Positions 12,601-18,716 of a stretch of DNA of 27,899 bases are shown in pieces. The first letter of the stretch is position 1. Each line of letters opens with the position of its first letter. The DNA comes from Mnemiopsis leidyi. Its lineage: Eukaryota; Ctenophora; Tentaculata; Lobata; Bolinopsidae. The notes below the pieces were generated by a model. It was given only the letters and a program-made list of their open reading frames with translations. It searched no databases and was not told the DNA's origin. The position numbers were made by a program, and so were the translations under genes. The DNA is taken from positions 93,991-121,889 of the forward strand of contig JH153108.1 of assembly GCA_000226015.1 (NCBI GenBank). Reading direction: 5' to 3'.

Positions 12601-12834
12601 CAAAATATGTCATGAACCTGATGGGAAAACACAGCATGTAACTATGTATATAGAATTATACCTATCACTTCTATAAATATAACTCAGCATCATTTATTTG
12701 GCGGATTATCATTACAACAGAAACTGCAAGTGCAAAGGTTTCCCCAGACCTACCTGAGCAGCGTTGATACGAGCTCTCGCTACACTCTTTCTAAAGAGAA
12801 GAGTAATCCCGCTCAGGCCTCCTTTAGATTTCAT
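369..12834 (-). CDS. DNAH5/8-like: Axonemal outer-arm dynein heavy chain, DNAH5/DNAH8 class (N-terminal 1543 residues, 32 exons, 3' part off window)
   Basis: Motor heavy chain of the outer dynein arm of motile cilia. The part present is the tail, which docks on the doublet and binds intermediate chains, plus the start of the linker. Exons in transcript order: 12834-12754, 10802-10713, 10451-10289, 9777-9617, 9461-9318, 9164-9066, 8926-8801, 8666-8490, 8406-8185, 8033-7902, 7775-7576, 7406-7207, 7001-6805, 6680-6555, 6411-6304, 6152-6054, 5922-5820, 5697-5580, 5261-5165, 4901-4806, 4617-4508, 4413-4185, 4061-3923, 3762-3636, 3517-3403, 3217-3046, 2449-2339, 2209-2085, 1855-1618, 1341-1207, 935-788, 609-369. 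They sum to 4629 nt (1543 codons) with every phase matching and every intron GT-AG. Family blocks seen include [47 protein letters not shown] and RNIMEAPLL. The Walker motifs of AAA1 onward lie off the left edge. The reading frame is intact. DNAH5 and DNAH8 cannot be separated here, and an animal outside vertebrates may have one gene for both. Confidence 0.96.
758..799. repeat. 20-bp tandem duplication containing a splice donor
   Basis: Two exact copies (758-777, 778-797) plus two bases. On the minus strand each copy carries the exon end plus GTAAGAAG, so exon 31 has two identical 5' splice sites. Confidence 0.95.
788..935 (-). CDS. DNAH5/8-like: Dynein exon 31 (linker start, DHC_N2)
   Basis: [20 protein letters not shown] then [20 protein letters not shown] and NDFQN, the beginning of the linker domain. 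The donor at 787 is the upstream member of a duplicated pair (758-799). Using the other one would hit a stop at once. Confidence 0.97.
1207..1341 (-). CDS. DNAH5/8-like: Dynein exon 30
   Basis: [20 protein letters not shown] then [20 protein letters not shown], matching [33 protein letters not shown]. Donor GTAACG. Confidence 0.97.
1365..1440 (+). repeat. Possible tRNA-derived SINE fragment
   Basis: An A-box-like TGGCACAGAG is followed about 45 bp later by GGGTTCGAATC, a good Pol III B box. It sits in the intron between exons 30 and 29. No cloverleaf can be folded with confidence. Confidence 0.3.
1618..1855 (-). CDS. DNAH5/8-like: Dynein exon 29
   Basis: [20 protein letters not shown] then [22 protein letters not shown]-like KDYDLNGPM. 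Matches ESYALLNRYGL...VDTLHYAWEKLL...DYDLNGPM. Confidence 0.98.
2085..2209 (-). CDS. DNAH5/8-like: Dynein exon 28
   Basis: [20 protein letters not shown] then [15 protein letters not shown] and IGPIE. Matches [26 protein letters not shown]...VGPIE, a strongly conserved family block. Confidence 0.98.
2339..2449 (-). CDS. DNAH5/8-like: Dynein exon 27
   Basis: [20 protein letters not shown] then [15 protein letters not shown], matching LKFALTAETKAW...NKKYRSEMENIFML. The next intron is short (129 bp). Confidence 0.95.
3046..3217 (-). CDS. DNAH5/8-like: Dynein exon 26
   Basis: [20 protein letters not shown] then [12 protein letters not shown] and [12 protein letters not shown], matching FITQSPLLSEFESQIL...VCVGSIAL. 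Ends in phase 1. Confidence 0.95.
3403..3517 (-). CDS. DNAH5/8-like: Dynein exon 25
   Basis: [20 protein letters not shown] then [18 protein letters not shown], matching [30 protein letters not shown]. Acceptor TTTTGCCCAG, donor GTTCGT. Confidence 0.96.
3636..3762 (-). CDS. DNAH5/8-like: Dynein exon 24 (proline-rich)
   Basis: [20 protein letters not shown] onward. The start aligns to GVRQWSSE. The rest is a Pro/Ser/Thr-rich spacer that replaces the acidic linker of DNAH5. The phase 2 end joins AG|G. Confidence 0.9.
3923..4061 (-). CDS. DNAH5/8-like: Dynein exon 23
   Basis: [19 protein letters not shown] then [12 protein letters not shown], matching [29 protein letters not shown]. Ends in phase 1 at GTAAGT. 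Confidence 0.95.
4185..4413 (-). CDS. DNAH5/8-like: Dynein exon 22
   Basis: Arg/Glu-rich start ([20 protein letters not shown]), then [20 protein letters not shown] and KKRVQVSS, matching [23 protein letters not shown]. Donor GTATCT, phase 0. Confidence 0.94.
4508..4617 (-). CDS. DNAH5/8-like: Dynein exon 21 (low-complexity, NAGNAG acceptor)
   Basis: [19 protein letters not shown] onward, a Ser/Thr/Pro-rich linker with little family similarity, placed by reading frame and splice phases. The acceptor reads AAAGCAG, so the exon may instead begin at 4620, adding one glutamine. Confidence 0.88.
4617..4623 (-). other. NAGNAG tandem splice acceptor
   Basis: The minus strand reads AAGCAG at the exon 21 start. 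Both AGs keep phase 0, so use of one or the other adds or removes a single glutamine. Confidence 0.6.
4806..4901 (-). CDS. DNAH5/8-like: Dynein exon 20
   Basis: 32 codons, [20 protein letters not shown] then [12 protein letters not shown], matching [24 protein letters not shown]. Phase 0 at both ends. Confidence 0.93.
5165..5261 (-). CDS. DNAH5/8-like: Dynein exon 19
   Basis: [18 protein letters not shown] onward to EQFLSRTE, matching FRIDAILEEM...LCQLP. Acceptor GTTAACAG, which has a poor pyrimidine tract. Donor GTGAGT. Confidence 0.94.
5580..5697 (-). CDS. DNAH5/8-like: Dynein exon 18
   Basis: [19 protein letters not shown] then [17 protein letters not shown]. Matches ALTWTSLNIEAYL...LELLLDRVNDL. 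Ends in phase 2. Confidence 0.96.
5820..5922 (-). CDS. DNAH5/8-like: Dynein exon 17
   Basis: [20 protein letters not shown] onward, ending EDYIRPG with a split glycine codon. Aligns to MMLAEYQRVKSKIPAAI...LQPG. Acceptor CTTTCAG. Confidence 0.94.
6054..6152 (-). CDS. DNAH5/8-like: Dynein exon 16
   Basis: 33 codons beginning [16 protein letters not shown], matching TECMAQMGLEVSPLA. Phase 0 at both ends. Donor GTAAGT. Confidence 0.95.
6304..6411 (-). CDS. DNAH5/8-like: Dynein exon 15
   Basis: 36 codons, [20 protein letters not shown] then [16 protein letters not shown], matching [21 protein letters not shown]. Phase 0 at both ends. Confidence 0.96.
6555..6680 (-). CDS. DNAH5/8-like: Dynein exon 14
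   Basis: 42 codons, [20 protein letters not shown] onward to HQAWLKQ. Matches LFQQHPAVL...PIIRSYN...HRAWLRQ. Phase 0 at both ends. The start is fixed by alignment at the CAG after 6680, not by the earlier in-frame sequence. Confidence 0.96.
6805..7001 (-). CDS. DNAH5/8-like: Dynein exon 13
   Basis: Contains [20 protein letters not shown] then [16 protein letters not shown], matching LYTKQKYDPP...GKILWARQLF. Phase 0 at its end (donor GTAAGC). Confidence 0.97.
7207..7406 (-). CDS. DNAH5/8-like: Dynein exon 12
   Basis: Contains [19 protein letters not shown] then [10 protein letters not shown], a family signature. Acceptor AACTTAG. Donor GTGAGT, phase 1. Confidence 0.97.
7576..7775 (-). CDS. 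DNAH5/8-like: Dynein exon 11
   Basis: Contains [19 protein letters not shown] and SKIEGIE, matching [19 protein letters not shown] and SKIEGLE. The end is phase 2 (AG|G arginine) at donor GTGGGG. Confidence 0.97.
7902..8033 (-). CDS. DNAH5/8-like: Dynein exon 10
   Basis: 44 codons, [18 protein letters not shown] onward, ending [10 protein letters not shown]. Matches VTNQIISACKAYITNN...IKLNEEYQ. Phase 0 at both ends. Confidence 0.97.
8185..8406 (-). CDS. DNAH5/8-like: Dynein exon 9
   Basis: 74 codons, phase 0 at both ends. Contains [26 protein letters not shown] and [18 protein letters not shown]. This is the most conserved tail block in the window and the strongest single argument for the DNAH5/DNAH8 class. 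Confidence 0.98.
8490..8666 (-). CDS. DNAH5/8-like: Dynein exon 8
   Basis: 59 codons, phase 0 at both ends. Contains [19 protein letters not shown] and AAKSKLIK, strongly matching the DNAH5 tail (DHC_N1). Confidence 0.97.
8801..8926 (-). CDS. DNAH5/8-like: Dynein exon 7
   Basis: 42 codons, [20 protein letters not shown] onward, ending WCKQIEQ. Matches RKCDILEL...WIKQTEQ of DNAH5. Phase 0 at both ends. Donor GTAGCT. Confidence 0.95.
9066..9164 (-). CDS. DNAH5/8-like: Dynein exon 6
   Basis: 33 codons, [19 protein letters not shown] onward, phase 0 at both ends. LEGF and the [12 protein letters not shown] end match the tail's GFVNVLSGAQESL region. Acceptor TTTTCTAG, donor GTACAG. Confidence 0.92.
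9260..9323. repeat. 32-bp imperfect tandem duplication containing a splice donor
   Basis: Units 9260-9291 and 9292-9323 share CAGATC...GGAATTAGGAACCTGA. The exon 5 end and its GTTCCTAATTCC donor are repeated 32 bp into the intron. Confidence 0.8.
9318..9461 (-). CDS. DNAH5/8-like: Dynein exon 5
   Basis: 48 codons, phase 0 at both ends. Contains [19 protein letters not shown], matching the DIFIPALRATSHGWGEL block. The donor region lies in a 32-bp tandem duplication (9260-9323). Confidence 0.93.
9617..9777 (-). CDS. DNAH5/8-like: Dynein exon 4
   Basis: Starts with a Pro/Ala/Lys spacer ([12 protein letters not shown]), then [16 protein letters not shown] and TILYFIKT, matching the VFVTEG...VCVFFIRT block of the family. 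Acceptor CTCCAG, donor GTATTA, phase 0 at the end. Confidence 0.92.
10150..10215. repeat. Possible tRNA-like repeat fragment
   Basis: The minus strand carries GGTTCGATCCC, an exact B box. The plus strand carries TAGCGCACTG followed by GATCGAACC, an A/B-box-like pair. It lies in the intron between exons 4 and 3. Orientation is unclear. Confidence 0.28.
10289..10451 (-). CDS. DNAH5/8-like: Dynein exon 3
   Basis: Encodes [20 protein letters not shown] then [13 protein letters not shown]. The DxILEGxQIExxDQxF pattern is characteristic of the DNAH5 tail start. It ends in a threonine run (TNTTTTTTTATT), a low-complexity spacer. The donor is GTTGGT, phase 1. Confidence 0.93.
10713..10802 (-). CDS. 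DNAH5/8-like: Dynein exon 2 (common acceptor for N-terminal exons)
   Basis: 30 codons, [17 protein letters not shown] then [13 protein letters not shown], phase 0 at both ends. The acceptor is CCTTGCAG and the donor GTAAAA. The LDARHNYL block is close to identical in DNAH5. This is the first exon shared by any alternative first exon, because it begins exactly on a codon. Confidence 0.92.
11013..11054 (-). CDS. Candidate alternative first exon a (14 codons)
   Basis: [14 protein letters not shown] ending at donor GTTTGG in phase 0, 210 bp before exon 2. An in-frame TGA lies upstream. A perfect X-box-like motif lies about 260 bp upstream (11312-11325). It is too short to judge by coding content, so support is only start, donor phase and position. 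Confidence 0.3.
11312..11325. promoter_or_regulatory. X-box (RFX-type) motif
   Basis: GTTGCCATGGAAAC, a full 14-bp palindromic X-box of the kind RFX factors bind at ciliary genes. It lies about 260 bp upstream of the candidate 11054 start and 510 bp upstream of exon 2. Confidence 0.55.
11596..11706 (-). CDS. Candidate alternative first exon b (37 codons)
   Basis: ATG in a good context (GCCATGA), [19 protein letters not shown] then [18 protein letters not shown]. It ends at GTGGGT in phase 0, the phase exon 2 needs. An in-frame TAG lies about 50 bases upstream. It is more G+C-rich than the surrounding non-coding DNA. A near-match X-box (12066-12079) lies about 360 bp upstream. No family similarity recognised. 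It could be an alternative dynein N-terminus or the first exon of a small separate gene. Confidence 0.5.
12066..12079. promoter_or_regulatory. X-box-like motif
   Basis: GTCGTCATGGCAAC differs at two positions from GTTGCCATGGCAAC. It lies 360 bp upstream of the 11706 ATG. Confidence 0.35.
12754..12834 (-). CDS. DNAH5/8-like: Dynein exon 1 (similarity-supported first coding exon)
   Basis: 27 codons from ATG at 12834, starting MKSKGGLSG and ending [11 protein letters not shown] at a GTAGGT donor in phase 0. Two in-frame TAG codons lie about 7 codons upstream, so translation must start here if this exon is used. The SVxRxxxxxQ stretch, followed by exon 2 ([15 protein letters not shown]), resembles the start of vertebrate DNAH5. 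This makes it the best-supported N-terminus. The intron to exon 2 is about 1.95 kb, by far the largest in the threaded gene. Confidence 0.8.
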
Positions 12835-14184
12835 AACTCCTCGAAAAGATATGCTCTACTAATGTGGAACATCAGCTCGTCTAGGTCACGAGTTATCAGT
12901 CATCATGTTGTCTGTCATTCGGTAATTTTTCTTCAGTCATGGTTTAAGTCAGATATTTTGCAGTTGGAAAGTACATCTAAGTTCCTCGGACAGTTCCAAC
13001 GCAATGAGGAACAGTGACACATTTTCGATACAGGTTTATATTTTCTGAAGCTGTTCGCCCTCCTAATAAACTCTCAGTTCTAGGAGTATCTACTTTTCTA
13101 GATACCTCTCCTCTCTTTCCCTCTCGGCTCTCCCATCCCATTCTAACTTCCCTGTCGTCATCGTACCTATCTTATCTATCTTCTCTGCTCTACCTTCTCT
13201 TTTATACAGGGTGGACAAAGAAACTTTCGATAACGTTTCGCGAATAACTCCACTTCTGATCAATATTTAGGTTGGATTTTTTAGGGATGATTGACCTTTA
13301 TGAATAGGGGGACATTTGTGCCAATTTTTATTCAAGTCGGACGAAGTTTAATGTTCTACCTTTGCGGGCCTTTTCAGGGCCTTAATGACCTTCAGAAGAG
13401 ATAAGACGTTAGTTACTCACCTCATCGATAGGAGTAGGTAACACTGGGTTATTATTATTATTAGAGTTAATTTTTCTTGTGTTATTTCATTAAACCCTAC
13501 TTTTATTGATAAGTTGAGTAACTCCTAAAGGTCACCAAGGCCCTAAAAAGGTCCTCAAAGGTAGAAAGTTTAACTTCGTCCAATTTGACTATAATTTGGT
13601 ACACATTTCCTGCTATTTCAGGTAAATCATCAACTTTACTTACATCTAAAACACTCTGAGACAGTTCCACTCATATGAACTACAGCTGTTCGAAAAATTG
13701 CAAGACTGTAAAAGAAAGTGAACAACTTACAGAAAATGTTAGACAATATGTCTGTCTTCTGGGAGATTGCTGGTTCTTGTGTAGGTTTTATATTGTGGTA
13801 TATATTTTACATTACTGGTTATATATTATTTCAGAATTTAGGTTACATTCACTTACTCGAATATGAAAAAAAGTGTTTTTGTTTGGTCATTTATTTTTTG
13901 CCATAAATTTGTAGCAACATTAAAAATATGCCGGACAGATTTCTCCAGTAGGTAAGGAGAGACTCAGGTAAGCCAAAACACCCAGCACGTACAAACTCTT
14001 GTATAAGGGGCTGATCTTTTGAATTCTTTTTGAATACCTGTTGTCAACTGAAGCAATGCTATAACAGGAGGGAGAGTCCTAGACATCAAGACCAACTATA
14101 GACTCCAAATGCAAGGAACGTGCGAAGCCTCCCTATAGCAAATAACCATACTCTTTAGGCATCAAATCATTGGCTCAGACTTAC
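12835..14184. other. Non-coding interval
   Basis: Apart from the fold-back element at 13281-13634 I see no convincing gene. Short plus-strand frames around 12.73-13.25 kb and 13.68-13.91 kb are biased or lie opposite an exon. Confidence 0.5.
13281..13634. mobile_element. Fold-back (MITE-like) imperfect inverted repeat
   Basis: The left arm (about 13281-13438) pairs with the right arm (about 13496-13634) at roughly 75-80% by eye. It includes GGACGAAGTT, GTTCTACCTTTG, AGGGCCTT and GTTACTCA segments in inverted order. The centre, about 55 bp, is A/T-rich. No coding capacity. A TACAGGGTGG end-like motif lies outside at 13205, but no matching right end is seen. Confidence 0.65.
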
Positions 14185-14292
14185 ACAGTTCAAGAGGAGA
14201 CGACGAGCGTAGTAAGCATCCTTCCTCTCTTTGTTGAGGGCCTCCATGCCAGCCTTGTTTCCGATCGAGCCCCGTGTCTGTCTCCGGTTCAT
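14185..14292 (-). CDS. Candidate alternative first exon c (36 codons)
   Basis: MNRRQTRGSIGNKAGMEALN then KERKDAYYARRLLLNC, ending at a consensus GTAAGT donor in phase 0. The frame stays open upstream to a TAA near 14426, so the start is uncertain. A CAG at the Q/T boundary could also act as a phase-0 acceptor, making this an internal exon joined to the exon at 14840-14914. Basic and helix-prone. Protein not recognised. Confidence 0.45.
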
Positions 14293-14448
14293 ACCAAAGT
14301 ACCGACAAACGCATAAAAGCATAAAACTTAAATACCAAACGAAATTAGCAGTAGAGCCAGTCAAATTGCTCACCAAACAGACCGGGCCACGAGGACCCCC
14401 CGGAGAGGCCAAGTCTGGAAATTAGCTCCTCTTTTCTCATCCACTCAG

Positions 14449-14685
14449 GACTGTGTGGCAGTGGGGTGGTAGAGAGTGCTCCGGCGTGCTCTTATTCGAC
14501 AAGCTGCACTTGAGATGTCCGGACAGGCCGAATATTTATGAGGGATATGATGTGCAGGTGAGATTGAGCATCTCAGCGGGGGGCACCATGTCCGTCGTTA
14601 ATTATCACGACAAGTGTTCCTCTCACAGAGCGTACAGATATCTATTTGACTCTTCTGATAGGCAGAGAGGGAGCACGGACAACTA
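14449..14685 (+). CDS. Possible plus-strand exon (hypothetical)
   Basis: A strong pyrimidine tract and CACTCAG acceptor precede a frame open to TAG: TVWQWGGRECSGVLLFDKL, then LRCPDRPNIYEGYDVQ and more. A GTGAGA donor lies in frame at 14557/14558, so it may be an internal exon of 109 bp or a terminal exon. It is G+C-rich relative to its surroundings. No family recognised and no partner exon found. Confidence 0.28.
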
Positions 14686-14839
14686 GCAATTCATTAGTAG
14701 GCGAAATTTGTGAAATGCTGAGTTCGATAAGACGTTTGTAGGTAAGCTATGTCGCACTTATAGTTATTTATAGGTCGTGTTGCCAAAACAATAGAAGAAA
14801 CTGAGGATAAGAAAGAAAAAGTCAAACAGAAGTACTCAC

Positions 14840-14914
14840 AACTTTTGCTTTCATAGTAGACCTCAACCACATGACAGTGGAGAGTTTTTTGATCCCCAGC
14901 GACCTCTTAGCCAT
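14840..14914 (-). CDS. Candidate alternative first exon d (25 codons)
   Basis: MAKRSLGIKKLSTVMWLRST then MKAKV, ending at GTGAGT in phase 0. An in-frame TGA lies 11 codons upstream, so the ATG is a true start if transcribed. Highly basic. An exact-class X-box (15291-15304) lies 377 bp upstream. It could splice to exon 2 or to the 14.2-kb exon. Confidence 0.4.
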
Positions 14915-15290
14915 GTTAACACAGCCCCCTTGTTGACAAGCTCACATAAAAACAAAACTCTACAATGTTTAGGAGTCAGCTGCAACCGGCTCGATCAATA
15001 AGAAAAGGGTGACATGCTCAACTATACGTTATAAAGATCTAATAGAGTGTTGGGCCGAGTCGAGCGACCGTTATAAATGATCAAATCAATCTATATAATT
15101 CTCTCTCGGATTACCAAGATCTGACAACATGTCGTGTGGAGGGGAGCTGTGGTAAAAGACATGATCCCACCACGGATAAACTAATAAATATAGAAGAAAA
15201 ATGGTTTATGCATCTTGTAGGCGAGCTTGATTACTTAAGTTTCTATGGCCGTGAGATAATTACGCCCTTGGCAATAACAGGTGCTTTTCG

Positions 15291-15304
15291 GTTACCAAGG
15301 CAAC
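15291..15304. promoter_or_regulatory. X-box (RFX-type) motif
   Basis: GTTACCAAGGCAAC fits GTTRCCAWGGNAAC fully. It lies 377 bp upstream of the 14914 ATG. Confidence 0.5.
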
Positions 15305-15821
15305 AATACAGTTCAGGTGCTATCGAATTACGGGTATATGAGGTAAATACTAAGTACTTGTTAGGCAATGAAATATACGAAAAGAAATACATTTAAAAGT
15401 GTGTTAGTCACTTTCCATCCATTATTTACTTTCACCGAAAATTGAGCGAGGCATTATTTTGCGTTCATACACTTTTTAATTATAACAAAAAGTTCGCCAT
15501 TTATCAATGCCATCAAGTTAAAGCTAAAAGAGGACATTCGTCCACATGCACAGCCAAACACCGTGTCACTGAATGGGACGAGGCTGAAGATAAAGGAAAA
15601 TTTAAGAGGGTCGAACAGTTTAATGGAATTAATATAAAAGAAGTCCACAGAAAGCTTGGTTTTGTCAGCAGATCCTAAACAGCCCTTAGTTATTTTCCGA
15701 ATCTTTATCCTTTTGAAGAACAAACAAGAATTGCGGCCGCTTTAATTGTGTCAGGCGACCGCTGAATTTCCCGTATCATGCCGTCGCTTATTGTCATTAA
15801 ACTTTGCGAAATGAGGAATGA

Positions 15822-16106
15822 AAAAAGTAAAGACAACCTCGTACCAGACATAACTTCGGTTAGTTATTATTGTTCTGCATCGGCACGTGTAAATGCAGAC
15901 GCGCGAGTTAATGCAGCCGTTTGATGCAGCCATGTTTGAAAATTTGCACGCGCAAAGTTTGAACACAATTGCGCGTTCTTTGCATAGTTTCTTTCAAATA
16001 TCTTAACTCTGCATGACGTCGTCATTATTGTATTGTATGTGCTGCCTTCATAATTTATTCATACTGCGTTGTTTTTATGCTTATGGCGTTTCATGAATTA
16101 GTCGTT
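15822..16106. repeat. 285-bp duplication, copy 1
   Basis: Identical by eye over its full length to 16128-16412 (offset 306). It ends just before the N gap. Confidence 0.9.
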
Positions 16107-16113
16107 ACAAAGT

Positions 16114-16127
16114 NNNNNNNNNNNNNN
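16114..16127. other. Assembly gap, 14 N
   Basis: Run of 14 N between the two copies of the 285-bp duplication. Confidence 1.
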
Positions 16128-16412
16128 AAAAAGTAAAGACAACCTCGTACCAGACATAACTTCGGTTAGTTATTATTGTTCTGCATCGGCACGTGTAAAT
16201 GCAGACGCGCGAGTTAATGCAGCCGTTTGATGCAGCCATGTTTGAAAATTTGCACGCGCAAAGTTTGAACACAATTGCGCGTTCTTTGCATAGTTTCTTT
16301 CAAATATCTTAACTCTGCATGACGTCGTCATTATTGTATTGTATGTGCTGCCTTCATAATTTATTCATACTGCGTTGTTTTTATGCTTATGGCGTTTCAT
16401 GAATTAGTCGTT
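16128..16412. repeat. 285-bp duplication, copy 2
   Basis: Perfect copy of 15822-16106 starting immediately after the N run. Probably an unmerged overlap of contig ends rather than a biological repeat. Confidence 0.9.
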
Positions 16413-16783
16413 CAAAAGATTTGTTCGGAGCTGGGATTAAAATCATCTTACATTCATTTCTTAATCTGTCATTCGTCAAAAGTCAATTTAACTTAAGTCA
16501 AAAGAATTTTGATTGACTTTACTTTTACTTGTTATTGTTTGATCGCACATCTTGTTGCAGTTGTTGCAAGGCAATTATGTTTATACATTAATTTATGCAG
16601 ATGTGAAATCCATTATGCGGCCTCAGGCAGTTAAAACCTATAATCGTATTTGTATACATAATTAAGTTTAATAAAGGAGCGTGCGCGCGGACGTGCGCGC
16701 CTACGTACGGACGGACACTTTTTGAGCTAATATTCCAAAATACCCCGATTTACGCTGTCGATCGCCAACCCTTGTTTTGTACT

Positions 16784-16803
16784 TTTTGTGCACGTGCACA
16801 AAA
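16784..16803. repeat. Perfect 20-bp palindrome
   Basis: TTTTGTGCACGTGCACAAAA, no spacer, centred on a CACGTG E-box. Confidence 0.95.
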
Positions 16804-16815
16804 CGTATCAAAACA

Positions 16816-16854
16816 ATCTTGCCATTTGGGCCCTTCGGGCCCAAATGGCAAGAT
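16816..16854. repeat. Perfect 18-bp inverted repeat with 3-nt loop
   Basis: ATCTTGCCATTTGGGCCC, TTC, then its exact reverse complement. A very stable hairpin. It lies 12 bp after the 20-bp palindrome and downstream of a G+C-rich alternating purine/pyrimidine stretch (16679-16700). Confidence 0.95.
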
Positions 16855-16899
16855 ACGGGAAAAAATATGCTGAATAAATCGTCAATCTTTTAGATCAGT

Positions 16900-18716
16900 T
16901 TTCATGAAGTTAGCAGAGTTTTTGCAAAGGTTTTCAATTTTCGTGAGGGTTAAAGGAAAACTCACCACATTAAAGCTAAACTGCCGGTTGATCTTCCTCA
17001 GGCGAGAAACTGTTACCTTCTTCACGACGGAATACATCACAAGCAAGGCTCATAAACCCACCACTGGAGCTCCAATAGTAACAACACAAACATGTAACCA
17101 GTAATAACAACCAGTCATAACTAACACGAGATAAGAATATACGGAGCAAATTGGACGGTCTAACTGGCAAGGAGTCCAAAGCATGCTCAAGCAGTGCTGG
17201 CGTCCAACAGATGGACCGGTTACGTAGAGTTGGAAGTTGTTTAAGCTTGACGATACGTACGAGGCCGGGGACCCTCAACATGTCTTATCGTGTTTTACTG
17301 AACTCCACCGCTTCACGGACAGCAGTTAACTGTGTAAGTTCAGATTCCGCTTGTCTGCTTATTAAATTTAGTATGATCGACCGATACTTTATTAGTCAGA
17401 GACCACGATATAATTATATGGGACATGACGTGTCTCGTGAGAAATAAGACAAGCTTGACAAATATCAAATTTAAACTTGAAAATTCAGTTTATTTAATAA
17501 ATTCGGAACGTACCACTTTGGAGCGAAGATTACGAACTAGTAGAAGCTGATGTTTCTTATAACTTCGCACTTGTGTTGTCATCTCACAATTCACATTTGA
17601 TCTTATCAGAATCATCAGACGACAAAGATTTTAAAAAATAAAGGAAAACTATCAGACCTCGGATCTATAAAGCTTTACTGTAACACTCTAGACATGTTTT
17701 TATTTTGAAGTAAATTACGGGATGCTCCTAGAACAATTAAGGAAATGAAGTCAATTAATTCCGTAAGACGTAAACAGGTACAGTGATACGGTAGGTGCAG
17801 GTGGCAAAGAGAGGAGTCTATTTATTTTGAAATCTAATACAGCACCCTCATTTGCAGCAAACACAATTCTCCAGACTCTTTTCTGTACATCAAACATGAC
17901 ACGCTTCCCTGAAAACTCCACCACGTGGTTTAGCCTTACCTTCACCCAGCCATGTAAATTTGGATCAATCTTCAGTGCTCAAATCTCTAACAAGATGTCG
18001 GGGGCCCTCCTGTCCTTAAATCAATAAGTTTCAGACATAGCAAGCATAGCGAAATTCAGTATTTCGTCACCTTATTTAAATTTTGACAAAGTCAATCAAT
18101 AGTCAAATTAATGTTGTCAGGAAGTTGTGGTCAGTAGTTAAAAGTCTGTCTGACAAAAAGTACGCAGAACTGCAGATCGAAAGCAACTAAAAGTAAAACC
18201 ACCACAACAACAACTAAATCCAGCAAGCTGTGCTTCTAAACCGTTAAAATCCACTCGTGTTCAAGCTGGACAGTGGAACTAGGTAGTGGTAGTTTGACAC
18301 GTGTACTATCTCGACGTGGTAGTTTAACTCGTGCACGTACACTATAAACTACTCCGGCCTAGTGTACATGAATTGTCAACCTGAACTAGAGTTACTGTAC
18401 AAGGTGCAGGCCCGGCACCTCCTTCTTATTTGTAATGTGTAATTAGCACATCTGTTCGGTCTAAACGCTACTTGTAAAGACGGGGTTGCCATGGAAAAAA
18501 GGGGATGTTGCTATGGAAACAGGATATATCTCTAGTTAATTACGCGGAAAATGATTATTTGTTTATTAAGTTGAAATAGGCCTGGAGAACTCTAGTGGCT
18601 ACCTATTAATTAAAAAATCATAAACAAGTAAGTAATCCTGAGTTAAGTAACAACTTACAAGTAGATACGTTACATAACACAAACCACGTTTTTACTTCTT
18701 TATGCCGGAAACAAAC
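16900..18716. other. No supported gene
   Basis: Overlapping frames on both strands at 16976-17447 and 17751-18027 are open for 60-100 codons but show no family, start or splice support. The minus frame near 17.83-17.94 kb (VVEFSGKRVMFDVQKRVWRI) looks the most protein-like. 18.2-18.37 kb has imperfect GTGGTAGTTT repeats. The X-box pair is at 18485-18520. Confidence 0.4.
18485..18520. promoter_or_regulatory. Paired X-box motifs
   Basis: GTTGCCATGGAAAA (18485-18498) and GTTGCTATGGAAAC (18507-18520), 22 bp apart. They lie about 200 bp downstream, in transcript sense, of the 105-codon exon, so they would be intragenic or would serve another start. Confidence 0.45.

Noticed and set aside
14341-14425. 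Collagen-like GPRGPPGEA on the plus strand
   Set aside because: Only three Gly-X-Y triplets in G+C-rich DNA, stop follows at once. Likely chance.
15751-15966. Minus-strand frame MAASNGCINSRV... with a possible phase-0 GTTGTC donor
   Set aside because: Weak donor, cysteine-rich random-looking content, and it falls in the probable assembly duplication.
16976-17447. Overlapping about 100-codon frames on both strands
   Set aside because: No ATG in a sensible place, no splice sites in the needed phase and no recognisable domain.
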